Below, one piece after another: positions 52,112-61,450 of a stretch of DNA of 64,000 nt. The first letter of the stretch is position 1; each line of letters starts with the position of its first letter. Both the position numbers and the translations under genes were made by a program. The notes under the pieces were generated by a model. The model ran no database searches, was not told the DNA's origin, and saw nothing but the letters and a program-made list of their open reading frames with translations. This DNA comes from Bin5 sp965242905 (GTDB lineage Bacteria; Chloroflexota; Anaerolineae; Caldilineales; Caldilineaceae), in NCBI GenBank assembly GCA_965242905.1, contig CBDETM010000002.1, positions 3,968,001 through 4,032,000 on the forward strand. Direction: 5' to 3'.

Positions 52112-53626
52112 GTGCGCATCGCAATCGCTGGTATCAGCCATGAAGCTCTGAACACATCCCCGATTCCGACAACTTTGGAACACTTTCGGGTCTGGCGCGG
52201 CCAGGAGCTCTTGCATGGCGAAACTCTGTTTTCACCCTACCCCGTGGGGTCTGTGGCCGGACCCAAATACGCCTCGCTCGCCGAAATGATGAACGACTTG
52301 GGGGCGGAACCGGTCCCCATTCTGCACGCAAATGGGCTGTCCCCGTCAGGAACGGTAGAACAGGACACCTACCTCCGGCTGCGAGACGAGATTATCGAAG
52401 GCATCCAACAGGCGGGTCCACTCGACGGCATCTGCCTGATCCTTCACGGTGCTCTCCTGGTTGAACACATATGGAGCGGGGAGACAGACTTGGTGCGCTC
52501 GATCCGGGCCGAAGTCGGCAACGACGTCCTCATCTCAGCCCGGTTCGACCTGCACGGCAACCTGACCGAGGAATTTGCCAACAAGACCGACATCTGGACC
52601 GTCTACCGCACCGCCCCCCATCGCGACGCGCCGCAGACGCTGGAACGAGCCATGACGTTGCTTGCCCACTGTATTCGCGGCGGTCACCGCCCGCGCCCGG
52701 TCTTTGTCCGCGTACCGATGATTCTGCCCGGAGAGAGGGCCACCACCGACGTCGACCCGATGAAGTCGCTGCTGGAACTGGCAATCGAAATCGGACAACA
52801 GCCCGGCATCCTGACTGCCGAAATCCTGGTCGGCTTCGGTTGGGGCGACGCTCCCTACTCCTCCAGTAGCGTCGTCGTTATCGCCGAAGACGAGCCGCAC
52901 CTGCCCCATGCGCGGCGCCAAGCCAAACGCTTGGCGCAGGCTATGTGGGACCAGCGCCATAACTTCACCTTCGACCAGGAGGTCGCCGCTTCCGCCGACG
53001 AAGCCATCGACCTCGCTATGGCTGCCGAGGAAAGCTGCGTCTTCATCGCAGATTCCGGCGACAACCCCACCGCGGGCACACCCGGCGATGTTCCCTTCTT
53101 TCTGTCCCGTCTCCTCGCCAAGAACGTCCCCGACGCCATTTTGGCCGGGATTCCCGACGGCGAGGCCGCCCGCACCTGTTTCGAAGCCGGTGTCGGAGCC
53201 ACCGTTTCGCTCAGCCTCGGGGGAAAGCTGGACACCGAGTACGGCGCTCCCCTGGAAGTCACGGGCACTGTGGAGCATCTCTGCCAACCCGATCAGGCTT
53301 CACAGGAAGCCGCGATCGCTACGCTAAAAGTAGGCGGCGTTCGTGTCCTCATCACCGACCGGCGCACCTACTTCTCATCTCTGAACGACTTCCGTAAGGC
53401 CGGCGTCGAGCCCCTGGACCATAGAATCGTTGTTGTGAAACTAGGCTACCTCATGCCGGAACTGCGCGACGCCGCGCCGCGGGAGATCCTGGCCCTCACC
53501 CAGGGATACTCTGATCTGGACTTCACGCGTTTGCCATACAGATACGTAACCCGTCCGATCTTCCCCCTGGACGAAGACTTTGCGTGGGCCCCAGTGATTA
53601 CGAATGTCGCGGGATACGGTGGCTGA
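52112..53626 (+). CDS. M81 family metallopeptidase (MlrC-like)
   Basis: 504 residues starting at GTG behind AAAGGGAGAGA. The N-terminal MlrC domain begins RIAIAGISHEALNTSPIPTTLEHFRVWRG with the metal-binding His-Glu, followed by LDGICLILHGALLVEH and ISARFDLHGNLTEEF. The C-terminal DUF1485/MlrC_C part contains FIADSGDNPTAGTPGD. MlrC hydrolyses linear peptides in microcystin breakdown. Chloroflexota and proteobacterial homologues are common near transporters and probably act on amides or peptides unrelated to microcystin. It follows a sugar importer by 220 nt and precedes a DegT aminotransferase. Confidence 0.93.
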   Translation: MRIAIAGISHEALNTSPIPTTLEHFRVWRGQELLHGETLFSPYPVGSVAGPKYASLAEMMNDLGAEPVPILHANGLSPSGTVEQDTYLRLRDEIIEGIQQAGPLDGICLILHGALLVEHIWSGETDLVRSIRAEVGNDVLISARFDLHGNLTEEFANKTDIWTVYRTAPHRDAPQTLERAMTLLAHCIRGGHRPRPVFVRVPMILPGERATTDVDPMKSLLELAIEIGQQPGILTAEILVGFGWGDAPYSSSSVVVIAEDEPHLPHARRQAKRLAQAMWDQRHNFTFDQEVAASADEAIDLAMAAEESCVFIADSGDNPTAGTPGDVPFFLSRLLAKNVPDAILAGIPDGEAARTCFEAGVGATVSLSLGGKLDTEYGAPLEVTGTVEHLCQPDQASQEAAIATLKVGGVRVLITDRRTYFSSLNDFRKAGVEPLDHRIVVVKLGYLMPELRDAAPREILALTQGYSDLDFTRLPYRYVTRPIFPLDEDFAWAPVITNVAGYGG

Positions 53627-53725
53627 CTTCGCAATGAATAGACCAGCAGACATCGCAGCGCGCAGACGTGCAATGCTGTAACCGGTCGCACAACGGCCGG
53701 CTCGCTGAAATCAAGGAGAACGAGA

Positions 53726-54982
53726 ATGGCCGGACCCGGCATGGAACTGGTCGGTGAAGAGGAGATAGAGGAAGTCCTGCAAGTGCTGCGAGCAGGCTAT
53801 CTCTATCGCTACGGCGTATCGACCCCCGATGGGGTTGACCCGCGCTTCCAGGGAAAGGTCTACCAGCTGGAGCGGGAAATCGCTGCCATGTCCCAGGTAA
53901 AGTACGCGGTGGCCGTCAACTCCGGTACATCCGCCCTCTTGGCCGCGATGGCAGCACTGGGCATCGGTCCCGGCGACGAGGTGATCGTTCCCGGCTTCAC
54001 CTTCGTCGCCAGCATCTCGGCCATCGTCTACACCGGCGCCGTACCCGTCCTCGCAGAGATCGATCGCACCTTCAACCTTGATCCGGAGGACGTGAAAGCC
54101 AAGATCAGCCCCCGCACCAAAGCGATAATGGCCGTCCATATGATGGGCAACCCGGCCCGTCTGGAAGAGCTCAGGCGCGTCGCGGACATAAACAACCTGC
54201 ACCTCATCGAAGATTGCTGCCAGGCCTTCGGCGCCGCCTACCGCGGCCGACCCATCGGCTCAATCGGCCATGTGGGCGCCTTCAGTTTCAACATCTACAA
54301 GACCATCACTTCGGGCGATGGTGGCATGGTCATCACCGACGACGAGGAGCTGTACAGACGGGCGTTCGCCTTTCACGATCAGGGCCATTCCCCCTTGCGG
54401 ACCGGCGTCGAAATCGGCCGGCGCCCTTTCCTCGGTCTCGACTTTCGCTGCACAGAACTGCAGGCCGCCGTGCTGCTGGCCCAACTGCGCAAACTACCCA
54501 CATTGATCGACCGTCTACAGACCAGTAAGCGGCACTTCAAGGCGGCGATTTCCGATCTGCCAGGCCTGGAATTCCGCGAAGTCCTCGATCCCGAGGAGGA
54601 GGTCGCCACCATACTGACGGTTATCCTCCCGGATGCAGATGTGGCCGCGAAGATCGCCGCAGAGCTGAAAAGCAAGGTCGTGGCCGAAGCCGGTTGGCAC
54701 GTCTACAACAACATGGAACACCTGCTCGAACAACGCATGCCCACCCCGCTGTCCTGCTCGTTCGGTTGTCCCCACTACCTCGAAGCTGGCGGTTCGACGC
54801 AATACGCAAAAGGGATGTTGCCGCGCACCGACGACCTGCTGAACCGTTCGATCAATATCAGCATTGGCGTCTCCGACGCTGGGCTGGGCTCCGCCTTTGG
54901 CGTGACAATCAACGACGATTTGGACGTGGTGGCGGAGCGGGCCGACACCTTCCGCCGAGTCGCGGCCAGCTATCTCATCTGA
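53726..54982 (+). CDS. DegT/DnrJ/EryC1/StrS family PLP-dependent aminotransferase
   Basis: 418 residues, full length. The PLP lysine is Lys192 in GAFSFNIYKTITSGDGGMV. Other landmarks are AVNSGTSALLAAMAALGIGPGDEVIVPGFTFVASISAIVYTGAVPVLAEID near the N-terminus and LHLIEDCCQAFGAAYRGRPIGSIG before the lysine. Such enzymes transaminate keto-sugars or dehydrate amino sugars for nucleotide-sugar and natural-product pathways. Here it lies between an M81 hydrolase and a PhyH oxygenase, with a sugar importer upstream, so it may process an amino sugar or cyclitol. Confidence 0.94.
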   Translation: MAGPGMELVGEEEIEEVLQVLRAGYLYRYGVSTPDGVDPRFQGKVYQLEREIAAMSQVKYAVAVNSGTSALLAAMAALGIGPGDEVIVPGFTFVASISAIVYTGAVPVLAEIDRTFNLDPEDVKAKISPRTKAIMAVHMMGNPARLEELRRVADINNLHLIEDCCQAFGAAYRGRPIGSIGHVGAFSFNIYKTITSGDGGMVITDDEELYRRAFAFHDQGHSPLRTGVEIGRRPFLGLDFRCTELQAAVLLAQLRKLPTLIDRLQTSKRHFKAAISDLPGLEFREVLDPEEEVATILTVILPDADVAAKIAAELKSKVVAEAGWHVYNNMEHLLEQRMPTPLSCSFGCPHYLEAGGSTQYAKGMLPRTDDLLNRSINISIGVSDAGLGSAFGVTINDDLDVVAERADTFRRVAASYLI

Positions 54983-55119
54983 CTGCATATACACCGGGAT
55001 GTGAGCCACCTGCGAAAATTCTGGCGATTCGTTTTTTTTCTTTTTGAAGTATATTAGAGGTGCCCGTGAAATCGGCAACGGATCATTTGTTTTCAAGAGT
55101 GAATAAGAAGGGAAAGTCA

Positions 55120-55848
55120 ATGAACGCATCCATAGCTGAAATCGCCCAATCTTTCGCACGCGATGGGTTTGTCGTCGTCCCCAACCTGTTCAGTCGCGCG
55201 GAGGTAATGGTCCTTAAAGAGGAAATTCAGAATATTCTGCACGAGGTAAGGCAGGAGTCTGAAGGAGAGGGCAGCCAGAAGAAATTCGTGGATGAAACCG
55301 GCGTCTACGTCGGGCTGGCCGGCCGCAGCAGCCTGTTTCGCCAATCCGTGCGCGACGACCGCCTGGTCGATATCCTTGAAGCCATCATTGGCCCAAACGT
55401 CGAATTCTTGAGCGACAAAGTCGTGTACAAGGATGAAGATACGCATATCGCCAGCCCCTGGCATCAGGACTGGCCGTACTGGGAAGGCACACACAAGATC
55501 TCTGTCTGGGTCGCGCTCGACGATGCCACGCCCGAAAATGGCTGTCTCAAGCTCTTGCCCGGCTCGCATCGCGGCAGCGTGATTCACGACGGCGACATGA
55601 GCGACGGCTCCGGGTTCGGCCACCGTATCCGGCCCGAGACGATTGACGAAAACTCTGCCGTCACCGCCCCGCTGGAGGCCGGCGGCGCCGTATTCTTCCA
55701 CGACCTGACCATGCACGCCAGCCACCCGAACACAGAGCGTCGCGAACGCTGGACCTGGGTCCCCACCTATCGCGATGCACAGGCCGACGATCCGCCCTAT
55801 TCCTTTGAAGTCGCCAACGTCGTTGTTCGTGGAGTCGGTCGCGAATAG
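55120..55848 (+). CDS. Phytanoyl-CoA dioxygenase (PhyH) family protein
   Basis: ATG 55120 (MNASIAEIAQSFARDGFVVV) is taken over GTG 55060 because family similarity begins here and GAAGGGAAAG precedes it; 242 residues. Iron ligands are His115-x-Asp117 (SPWHQDWPYW) and His199 (MHASHPN), with Arg210 near the end of the motif region. NGCLKLLPGSHRGSVIHDG is typical of PhyH. It should hydroxylate a small substrate with 2-oxoglutarate and O2. It follows the aminotransferase by 137 nt, which include a T-rich stretch (55030-55045). Confidence 0.92.
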   Translation: MNASIAEIAQSFARDGFVVVPNLFSRAEVMVLKEEIQNILHEVRQESEGEGSQKKFVDETGVYVGLAGRSSLFRQSVRDDRLVDILEAIIGPNVEFLSDKVVYKDEDTHIASPWHQDWPYWEGTHKISVWVALDDATPENGCLKLLPGSHRGSVIHDGDMSDGSGFGHRIRPETIDENSAVTAPLEAGGAVFFHDLTMHASHPNTERRERWTWVPTYRDAQADDPPYSFEVANVVVRGVGRE

Positions 55849-55905
55849 GGGCAGCCAAAGCCCGACTTACCAAGGAATCTGAGTGAATGAAGCTCCTGCA
55901 GTTAT

Positions 55906-55964
55906 GGGCGGTCGGGCCTATTCGGCCCTCCCTTGTGCGGGGGCTCCGCCCCCGCAACGCCCCC
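55906..55964 (+). repeat. Dispersed repeat core, copy 4
   Basis: Same double-hairpin element as the other copies, starting GGGCGGTCGGGCC and ending GCAACGCCCCC. It lies 57 nt after the PhyH stop codon. Confidence 0.9.
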
Positions 55965-56110
55965 GGCCAACAACATGCCTCGTCGACCGGGTGTCGATAT
56001 TGGTGACGGGTGCCCAATCGAAAGTGTCCAGCCAGACCACCTCCCGCCACCGCTGGCACTGATTCCCCGCCAGACTGTTCCCACCCCAAATCCAAGATGC
56101 ACCCGATTCA
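55965..56110 (+). repeat. Type A extension of the dispersed repeat, second copy
   Basis: Matches the segment after core copy 1 (AACATGCCTCG..., GGTGACGGGTGCCCAATCGAA, CAGCCAGACCAC, ACTGTTCCCACCCC), but without the ~100-bp central insert present at 7640-7745. The remaining gap to 56190 has no gene. Confidence 0.65.
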
Positions 56111-56190
56111 CTCGCCGCTCATCCACTCGATCCAAACTATGCTAAGATAGGCTCTTCAATTGAACGCAATGCAATGAGGAGCAAGCACTC

Positions 56191-57039
56191 TTGAGCCATC
56201 CACTGCTGAACACCGAGGTCATTGAGCAAACGCCTGGCGTCTATCTGAATAAGACCGGTGATGTCTTCGCACTCTTTGATGCACAGGTGCAGGATTCTGG
56301 TAACATTTCGTATGGCATTCAGGTCGGACAACAGCGCTTCTTCGTCAAGACAGCGGGAGACCCTCACGATCCCCGCCCCTTTCTGCCCCACGAGGAAAGG
56401 GTAGCCCTGCTTCACAACGCAGTTCGCGTTCGACGCAGCTGTTCTCACAACGCCATACCCCAGCTTCACAACGTGATCGAATCGGCGCACGGGCCGCTGC
56501 TTGTCTATGCCTGGGTCGATGGCGAGCTTCTCCACGCCGGAAGTGCAACGCGCCAGGATCCGCATTCAGCCATGCAGCGCTTCCGCAGGCTCCCCCGCCC
56601 GGAGATCATGGAAGCGCTGAAAGTCATCTTCGACCTGCACTGTGAGCTTGCTAATGCAGGATGGATCGCGGTCGACTTCTATGACGGCTGTCTGATCTAT
56701 GACTTTGCCTGCCACGAACTGCATGTCGTCGATTTGGACATGTATCGTGAATCGCCTTTTGTCAATGAGATGGGCCGTATGTTTGGCTCGTCCCGATACA
56801 TGGCGCCCGAAGAGTTTGAGCGCGGCGCGTTTATCGATGAGCGAACGAACGTCTTCACCATGGGACGAACCGCAGCCAACTTGCTGTCGGACGGCACACT
56901 GGACCGTTCCGTCTTTCGCGGCAGCGACACCCACCATGACATTGTTCTCAAGGCGTGCAGCGACGAGCCCGGAATGCGCTATGCGTCAGTTGGTGACTTC
57001 TACGCAGCCTGGTTAGAGGCAGGCAATGGGGAGCCCTGA
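56191..57039 (+). CDS. Protein-kinase-like protein
   Basis: 282 residues from a TTG start with AGGAG about 10 nt upstream. A nucleotide-binding lysine is seen in QRFFVKTAG. The catalytic region reads GWIAVDFYDGCLIYDF instead of HRDLKxxN, the metal motif is VVDLDMYRE in place of DFG, and the APE motif is present (RYMAPEEFERGAFIDERTNVFTMG). It is therefore a divergent Ser/Thr kinase fold, active or pseudo. It has no other domains or membrane helix and no obvious partner: neighbours on both sides belong to other transcripts. Confidence 0.75.
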   Translation: MSHPLLNTEVIEQTPGVYLNKTGDVFALFDAQVQDSGNISYGIQVGQQRFFVKTAGDPHDPRPFLPHEERVALLHNAVRVRRSCSHNAIPQLHNVIESAHGPLLVYAWVDGELLHAGSATRQDPHSAMQRFRRLPRPEIMEALKVIFDLHCELANAGWIAVDFYDGCLIYDFACHELHVVDLDMYRESPFVNEMGRMFGSSRYMAPEEFERGAFIDERTNVFTMGRTAANLLSDGTLDRSVFRGSDTHHDIVLKACSDEPGMRYASVGDFYAAWLEAGNGEP

Positions 57040-57119
57040 TTCAGTTTGGTCTTGACGAATGGACGAGGAGCGGAAGATTGCGAGGCGTTGGTATATCTGC
57101 AACGCGGTGAACGGATCTG

Positions 57120-58070
57120 TTACCGACCGCCAAAGCCGGTCATGGCGATCCCCTGAACGAAGTACCTCTGGGCCACGATGAAAATCGCCACCATCGGCGT
57201 CAGCATCACCGTGCTCGCCGCGAAAACAACCTCCCAGTTCTTGGCGTAGGAGTCATTGTAGGCGCGAATGCCCAGGGCCAGCGGCCACTTGTCCATCGAG
57301 TTGATGTAGATCAGCGGATTCATAAAGTCGTTGTAGTGCTGCAACAGCGCGAACACGGCAACGGTTGCGATGACCGGCTTGGATAGTGGCAGCAGAATCT
57401 GTATCAGCACCCGGATCCGGTTGGCGCCGTCGATTTCAGCCGCGTCTTCCAGCTCCATCGGGATGCCGCGAAAGAACTGGCGCATCAGAAAGACATATAT
57501 CGCGCCGATGCCGCCCCAATAGGGAACGATCAGCGGCAGCCAGGTGTCGATCCATTTCAGATTCTTGAATATCAGGAATCGGGGAACCAGGGTCACCACA
57601 TCGGGCAGCATCATCGTTGCCAGCAGCAGGCCAAACCAGAAATTGCGCCCCGGCCAGCTGATGCGGGCAAACGAATACGCCACCAGCGCCGACGAAACGA
57701 CCGTCCCCAGCACCGCAAACAGTACGATAATCAGCGTGTTGACGATGAATCGTGTCAACGGCAATAGCTGGAAAGCCTTAACGTAGTTGTTCCAATGCGG
57801 GTCCTGCGGAATCCACACTATCGGGTGCGCGAAAACTTCCGTTGAGACCTTCAACGAGGACGAGATCATCCAAAAGGTGGGCACCAGGAATGTGACCACC
57901 AGAAAGGTCATAAAGAGTTGCAGCGCCGCCAGTCTCACAATCTCCCAAGTGGATCGCGAGGATTCGCTGCGTCTGCTCAACGTGGCGCTGGCAGCCTGCA
58001 TTTCGGCAGTGGACGACTGCCATTCGGTCGCCAAGGCCCCCGGCACCTGTCTGTCCGACCGCATCGTCAA
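57120..58070 (-). CDS. Sugar ABC transporter permease, MalG/UgpE type
   Basis: 316 residues. A ~45-residue hydrophilic N-terminus precedes the first helix (LQLFMTFLVVTFLVPTFWMISSSLKV). The coupling loop is IPMELEDAAEIDGANRIRVLIQILLPLSKPVIA, and the end QRYFVQGIAMTGFGGR is typical. Its ATG overlaps the stop codon of the preceding permease by 4 nt. Confidence 0.94.
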   Translation of the reverse strand: MTMRSDRQVPGALATEWQSSTAEMQAASATLSRRSESSRSTWEIVRLAALQLFMTFLVVTFLVPTFWMISSSLKVSTEVFAHPIVWIPQDPHWNNYVKAFQLLPLTRFIVNTLIIVLFAVLGTVVSSALVAYSFARISWPGRNFWFGLLLATMMLPDVVTLVPRFLIFKNLKWIDTWLPLIVPYWGGIGAIYVFLMRQFFRGIPMELEDAAEIDGANRIRVLIQILLPLSKPVIATVAVFALLQHYNDFMNPLIYINSMDKWPLALGIRAYNDSYAKNWEVVFAASTVMLTPMVAIFIVAQRYFVQGIAMTGFGGR

Positions 58071-58987
58071 TCCCCCTCCTCGTAGTACACCCAGCGGTTA
58101 GACAAGTAGAACTGCACCAGGGTAAAGCCCACCACAATCACGAACAGCTCCCAGGCCAGGGCTGATGCGTAGCCCATGTTGAAGTATTGGAAGGCGTTGC
58201 GATAGATGTTCAGGACCACAAACAGGGTCGCGTCCTGGGGCCCGCCCTCGGTCATGATCATCGCCGGGACGAAAGTCTGAAACGAGTTGATGATCGCAAT
58301 AACCGAGTTGTAGAAGATCAGGGGCGTCATCAGCGGCAGAATGACGTAACGCAGCTGGCCAAACGCGCCGGCGCCATCCAGACTGGCAGCCTCTTTCAGC
58401 GAGTCCGGGATGTTGCCCAGCCCGGCTATGAATATCACCATCTGGCGGCCGATCATCCAGAATGACATGAAGATGAATGCCGGTTTCGTCAGCCTTGGTT
58501 CAAAGAGCCACATGCGCGGCTCAAATCCGAACCAGCCCAGCGCCTCGTTGAGGATGCCGAACTCCGGGTGCAGCACGCGCTGCCAGACCACCGCGCTCGC
58601 AACCAGGGGCACGATGATCGGCATGTAGAATCCGGCCCGGTAAAAGTCCCGGAAGCGGATCCTTTGCGTCAGCGCCAGCGCAAGCGTGAATGAAATTGTC
58701 AGTTGGATTGGGACCGCGAAAATGGTGTAAAACGCGCTGTTATAGAGGCTGAGATTGACCTTCGGGTCTCTGAACATCTTCGCCAGATTTGCGAAACCGA
58801 CGAACCTTGGCGGGCTCAGAAGATCCCATTCGACGAAGATCAGATAGACCGAGTAGAGCATCGGGAAAGCGATGAAGACCGAGAACCCGATGATAAACGG
58901 TGAGGCAAAAAGATAGCCTGCAATCCAGTCCCGCAGTTGGCGTTTCGAAACACGGCGCCTGCCCGCGGGTGCGGTCGTTACGGCCAT
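58067..58987 (-). CDS. Sugar ABC transporter permease, MalF/UgpA type
   Basis: 306 residues, six helices, first at GYLFASPFIIGFSVFIAFPMLYSVYLIF. The coupling loop is IPDSLKEAASLDGAGAFGQLRYVILPLMTPLIF. It pairs with the overlapping MalG-type subunit. The binding-protein gene lies 58 nt upstream, so the three form one operon; no ATPase gene is included. Confidence 0.94.
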   Translation of the reverse strand: MAVTTAPAGRRRVSKRQLRDWIAGYLFASPFIIGFSVFIAFPMLYSVYLIFVEWDLLSPPRFVGFANLAKMFRDPKVNLSLYNSAFYTIFAVPIQLTISFTLALALTQRIRFRDFYRAGFYMPIIVPLVASAVVWQRVLHPEFGILNEALGWFGFEPRMWLFEPRLTKPAFIFMSFWMIGRQMVIFIAGLGNIPDSLKEAASLDGAGAFGQLRYVILPLMTPLIFYNSVIAIINSFQTFVPAMIMTEGGPQDATLFVVLNIYRNAFQYFNMGYASALAWELFVIVVGFTLVQFYLSNRWVYYEEGD

Positions 58988-59045
58988 GTAAGCTCCTCAA
59001 GGGGGTGGCTCTGCAACTCGCCACCCCCTGTTCGGCAAAACTCTA

Positions 59046-60440
59046 CTATCCCTGCCTCGCCCAGTGGGCATCGAGCAGGCCCTGCACGCCTTCATTGACT
59101 GCCGACATGACGTCCGCGGCCGTGGCGCTGTTGGCCAGCATCGGATCCCAGCCAACCGGCTTCGCAACCTCGCTCCAGATCTGTCCGCGCGAGACGCCGC
59201 CGATAACGTCCACTTCTGAACGCAGGAAGGCATTGCTGAATGCCGCCGCGTTGGAGACGCCGAAGCGCTCCTCAATCGTCGGGCCCCAGAAGTTCTCGAC
59301 CAGGTCTGAGGTATTGGGAATGCGGCCGGTGATGGTCGAATAGATCTTCTGGCCGTCCTCGCCGCCCATGTAGTGGACGAAATCCCAGGCCGCGTCCACC
59401 TGCTCGGACTTGGGCACGCAAACGCCCTCGGCCCAGCCGCGGTGGGGTCGGCTCTCATCCGCCATCTGCGGCATCAAGACCACGTCAAACTCGATCTCCT
59501 TCCCCTCTTCACGCAGTTCCGGGCTGTTCAACCGCGGGAAGAACCACGGCCCTTCATACTTCATCGCCGCGTTACCGGTATCGATCGTGTTGGTCCCGCC
59601 TTCCAGGTCGGCCGGCGTCGGCGAAATGCCTAGGCTGTACATGAAGTCCTGCGCCACCATCTGCAAGATATCAATGATCTCGGGCTGGTCGAACATGGCT
59701 GTACGCGGATCCACCAACTCGTCGAACTCCTGTACGCCGGTGGCCCGGATCCAGTGAATGTCGCGGGCATAGCTGCCGTTGGCCTGATAGCCGTACATCT
59801 TGGAATCGCCGTCCGTGCTGGTCAGCTGCTCGGCGATGCTGACGAAATCGGCAAACGTCCAATCGTCGGTCGGATAGGCGACGCCGGCTTCGTCAAAAGC
59901 GTTCTTGGCGTAGAACATCACCATCACACCGGACTGGAGCGGAATCAGATAACGGCTCCCATCGCGACGCGTGCTGAACTCGATGCTGTCCACGCCGTCC
60001 GGATACGGGCCGTCAAAGCCGTCCCGCTCAATGTAAGCGTCGATCGGGGCCAGCAGACCGGCGTCGCTGAACGGTTGCCACTCCCATCCCTGGAAGGAGG
60101 CCACCTCAGGAATGACGCCACCCGCAAATGTCGTCTGCAACTTGGTGTAGTAGTCCACTCCCGTACCGCTGATCGACGGCTTGACCGTTACGTTCGGGTA
60201 CATCTCGCCGTAAGTGCTCGCCAACTCCTCCCACGCAGGGATGTCGGAAGCGTCGCCCCAGGCGAAAAAGTCCAGTTCAATATCCTCGGCTGCCGGGGCC
60301 GCGCCGCCGCTTGCCCCTTCATCCGCCGGGGCGGGCGCCGGACACGCTGCCAGCAGCAATGTCGTGGACCCGATGCCGATTCCTTGCAGAAACGCGCGCC
60401 GGGAAACCTGGCGGCTCCTGCTCCGTTGAGCGTTTGTCAT
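59046..60440 (-). CDS. Sugar ABC transporter substrate-binding lipoprotein with Tat-type signal
   Basis: 464 residues. The N-terminus has a twin-arginine motif SRRAFLQG (Arg14-Arg15) followed by a hydrophobic stretch and lipobox LLAAC (Cys33), so it is probably exported folded through Tat and then lipidated, unlike the Sec-type lipoproteins elsewhere in the window. The mature part follows the SBP_bac_1 pattern (LDFFAWGDASDIPAWEELASTYGEMYPNVTVKPS, MKYEGPWFFPRLNSPELREEGKEIEFDVVLMP). GGAGGGAAC precedes the ATG. Confidence 0.93.
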   Translation of the reverse strand: MTNAQRSRSRQVSRRAFLQGIGIGSTTLLLAACPAPAPADEGASGGAAPAAEDIELDFFAWGDASDIPAWEELASTYGEMYPNVTVKPSISGTGVDYYTKLQTTFAGGVIPEVASFQGWEWQPFSDAGLLAPIDAYIERDGFDGPYPDGVDSIEFSTRRDGSRYLIPLQSGVMVMFYAKNAFDEAGVAYPTDDWTFADFVSIAEQLTSTDGDSKMYGYQANGSYARDIHWIRATGVQEFDELVDPRTAMFDQPEIIDILQMVAQDFMYSLGISPTPADLEGGTNTIDTGNAAMKYEGPWFFPRLNSPELREEGKEIEFDVVLMPQMADESRPHRGWAEGVCVPKSEQVDAAWDFVHYMGGEDGQKIYSTITGRIPNTSDLVENFWGPTIEERFGVSNAAAFSNAFLRSEVDVIGGVSRGQIWSEVAKPVGWDPMLANSATAADVMSAVNEGVQGLLDAHWARQG

Positions 60441-60481
60441 TGTTCCCTCCTTACAGGGGTGAGCTTCGGACCGGTATTCTG

Positions 60482-60487
60482 ATTATA
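60482..60487 (-). promoter_or_regulatory. Candidate -10 box of the third sugar importer operon
   Basis: A perfect TATAAT on the minus strand (60487-60482), about 40 nt upstream of the start codon. No -35 box is visible at normal distance. The region 60488-60847 shows no other feature. Confidence 0.3.
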
Positions 60488-60847
60488 AGCCGATGGAAGG
60501 CCCGAGGCGCGGCGGCAACTCGATGAAGATCGTGATGCCAACTCGGTTGGGCCGTTCGGCATAGGATACATCACTTGGTGGAATTCGTCACATTCAGGCA
60601 TGTGCAGTTACGTAACCGGCTATGCGTCCGCGTCTTTTGACCAACTACTAACCTCCTCCTGATTCGCGCCTATCGGCGAGGCTGTACGATTGCCTCTTGA
60701 GAGAAATGCCTCTAGTTCGAGGCAATACACCCACGAGCTGCGCATGGTGAGATTTGTCCAGCGGCAGAGAGCGAACAGTAACTTTGGCAGCTACGTGCTG
60801 AAGGGTCAAAGCCTGTCATTGCAAACGGCTTCGGAGGCGTCTGTCCA

Positions 60848-61335
60848 TTGCGTCAAGTGAGCCCGGCAGTGCCCCTGGCTTTCGCTCTTTCCGGATACTT
60901 CCCTTGGCGCGAGGTGCCGTTCTATATTGTCGGCCAGCTTGCACGACTGCACTGGGAGCCGCGGTACTTCCGCTCCTATTCGGCAACGCGTTCGCACTCG
61001 GCGAAAATCTCCCGGCCGGCCCAATTCTGCAATCTCTGTTCATGCAGGTATTGCTCACCGCCATCCTGATGCCTGTCATCGTACCGGTAGCCACCGACCG
61101 GCGGGCGAACGGCTTGCCGGCAGGGCTTGCTTTCAGCGGGGCAGTCGCGTTGAACGTACTCTGGGCAGGCCCGGTCAGCGGCGCGTCAATGAACCCCGCG
61201 CGGTCCTTCGGACCGGTCCTGATCTCCGGCGTATGGACGGCCCACTGGATCTACTGGGTCGGTCCGGCTATCGGAGCGGCTTTCGGCGCATTTGCCTACG
61301 AATTTGCGCGTCGCACCGAACCCGGAGATGTCTGA
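60848..61335 (+). pseudogene. Aquaporin/glycerol facilitator (MIP family) remnant
   Basis: Two frames together read like the C-terminal two-thirds of a MIP channel. The first (from ~60850) gives SPAVPLAFALSGYFPWREVPFYIVGQL, which resembles the first NPA box region with Asn changed to Ser. Near 60935 similarity moves to another frame: TALGAAVLPLLFGNAF, then SGAVALNVLWAGPVSGASMNPARSFGPVL with the second NPA box intact, and HWIYWVGPAIGAAFGAFAYEF. The first two helices are missing. A frameshift and 5' truncation make a working channel unlikely. A shorter protein starting at 60904 could still be translated. Confidence 0.75.
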
Positions 61336-61450
61336 TACCGCCGGGGCGCCGGAGTGACTTACTGAGAGCTGGGATTGTGTTAAGGGGTTAAGGGAGAGAC
61401 TACATATCGATGCTCACCCGCCTGATTGCCGGCAGGCCAATATAAGATGG

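Noticed and set aside
60441..60847. N-terminal half of the aquaporin gene
   Set aside because: No frame in this stretch reads like the first two helices of a MIP channel, so the gene appears truncated rather than merely frameshifted.
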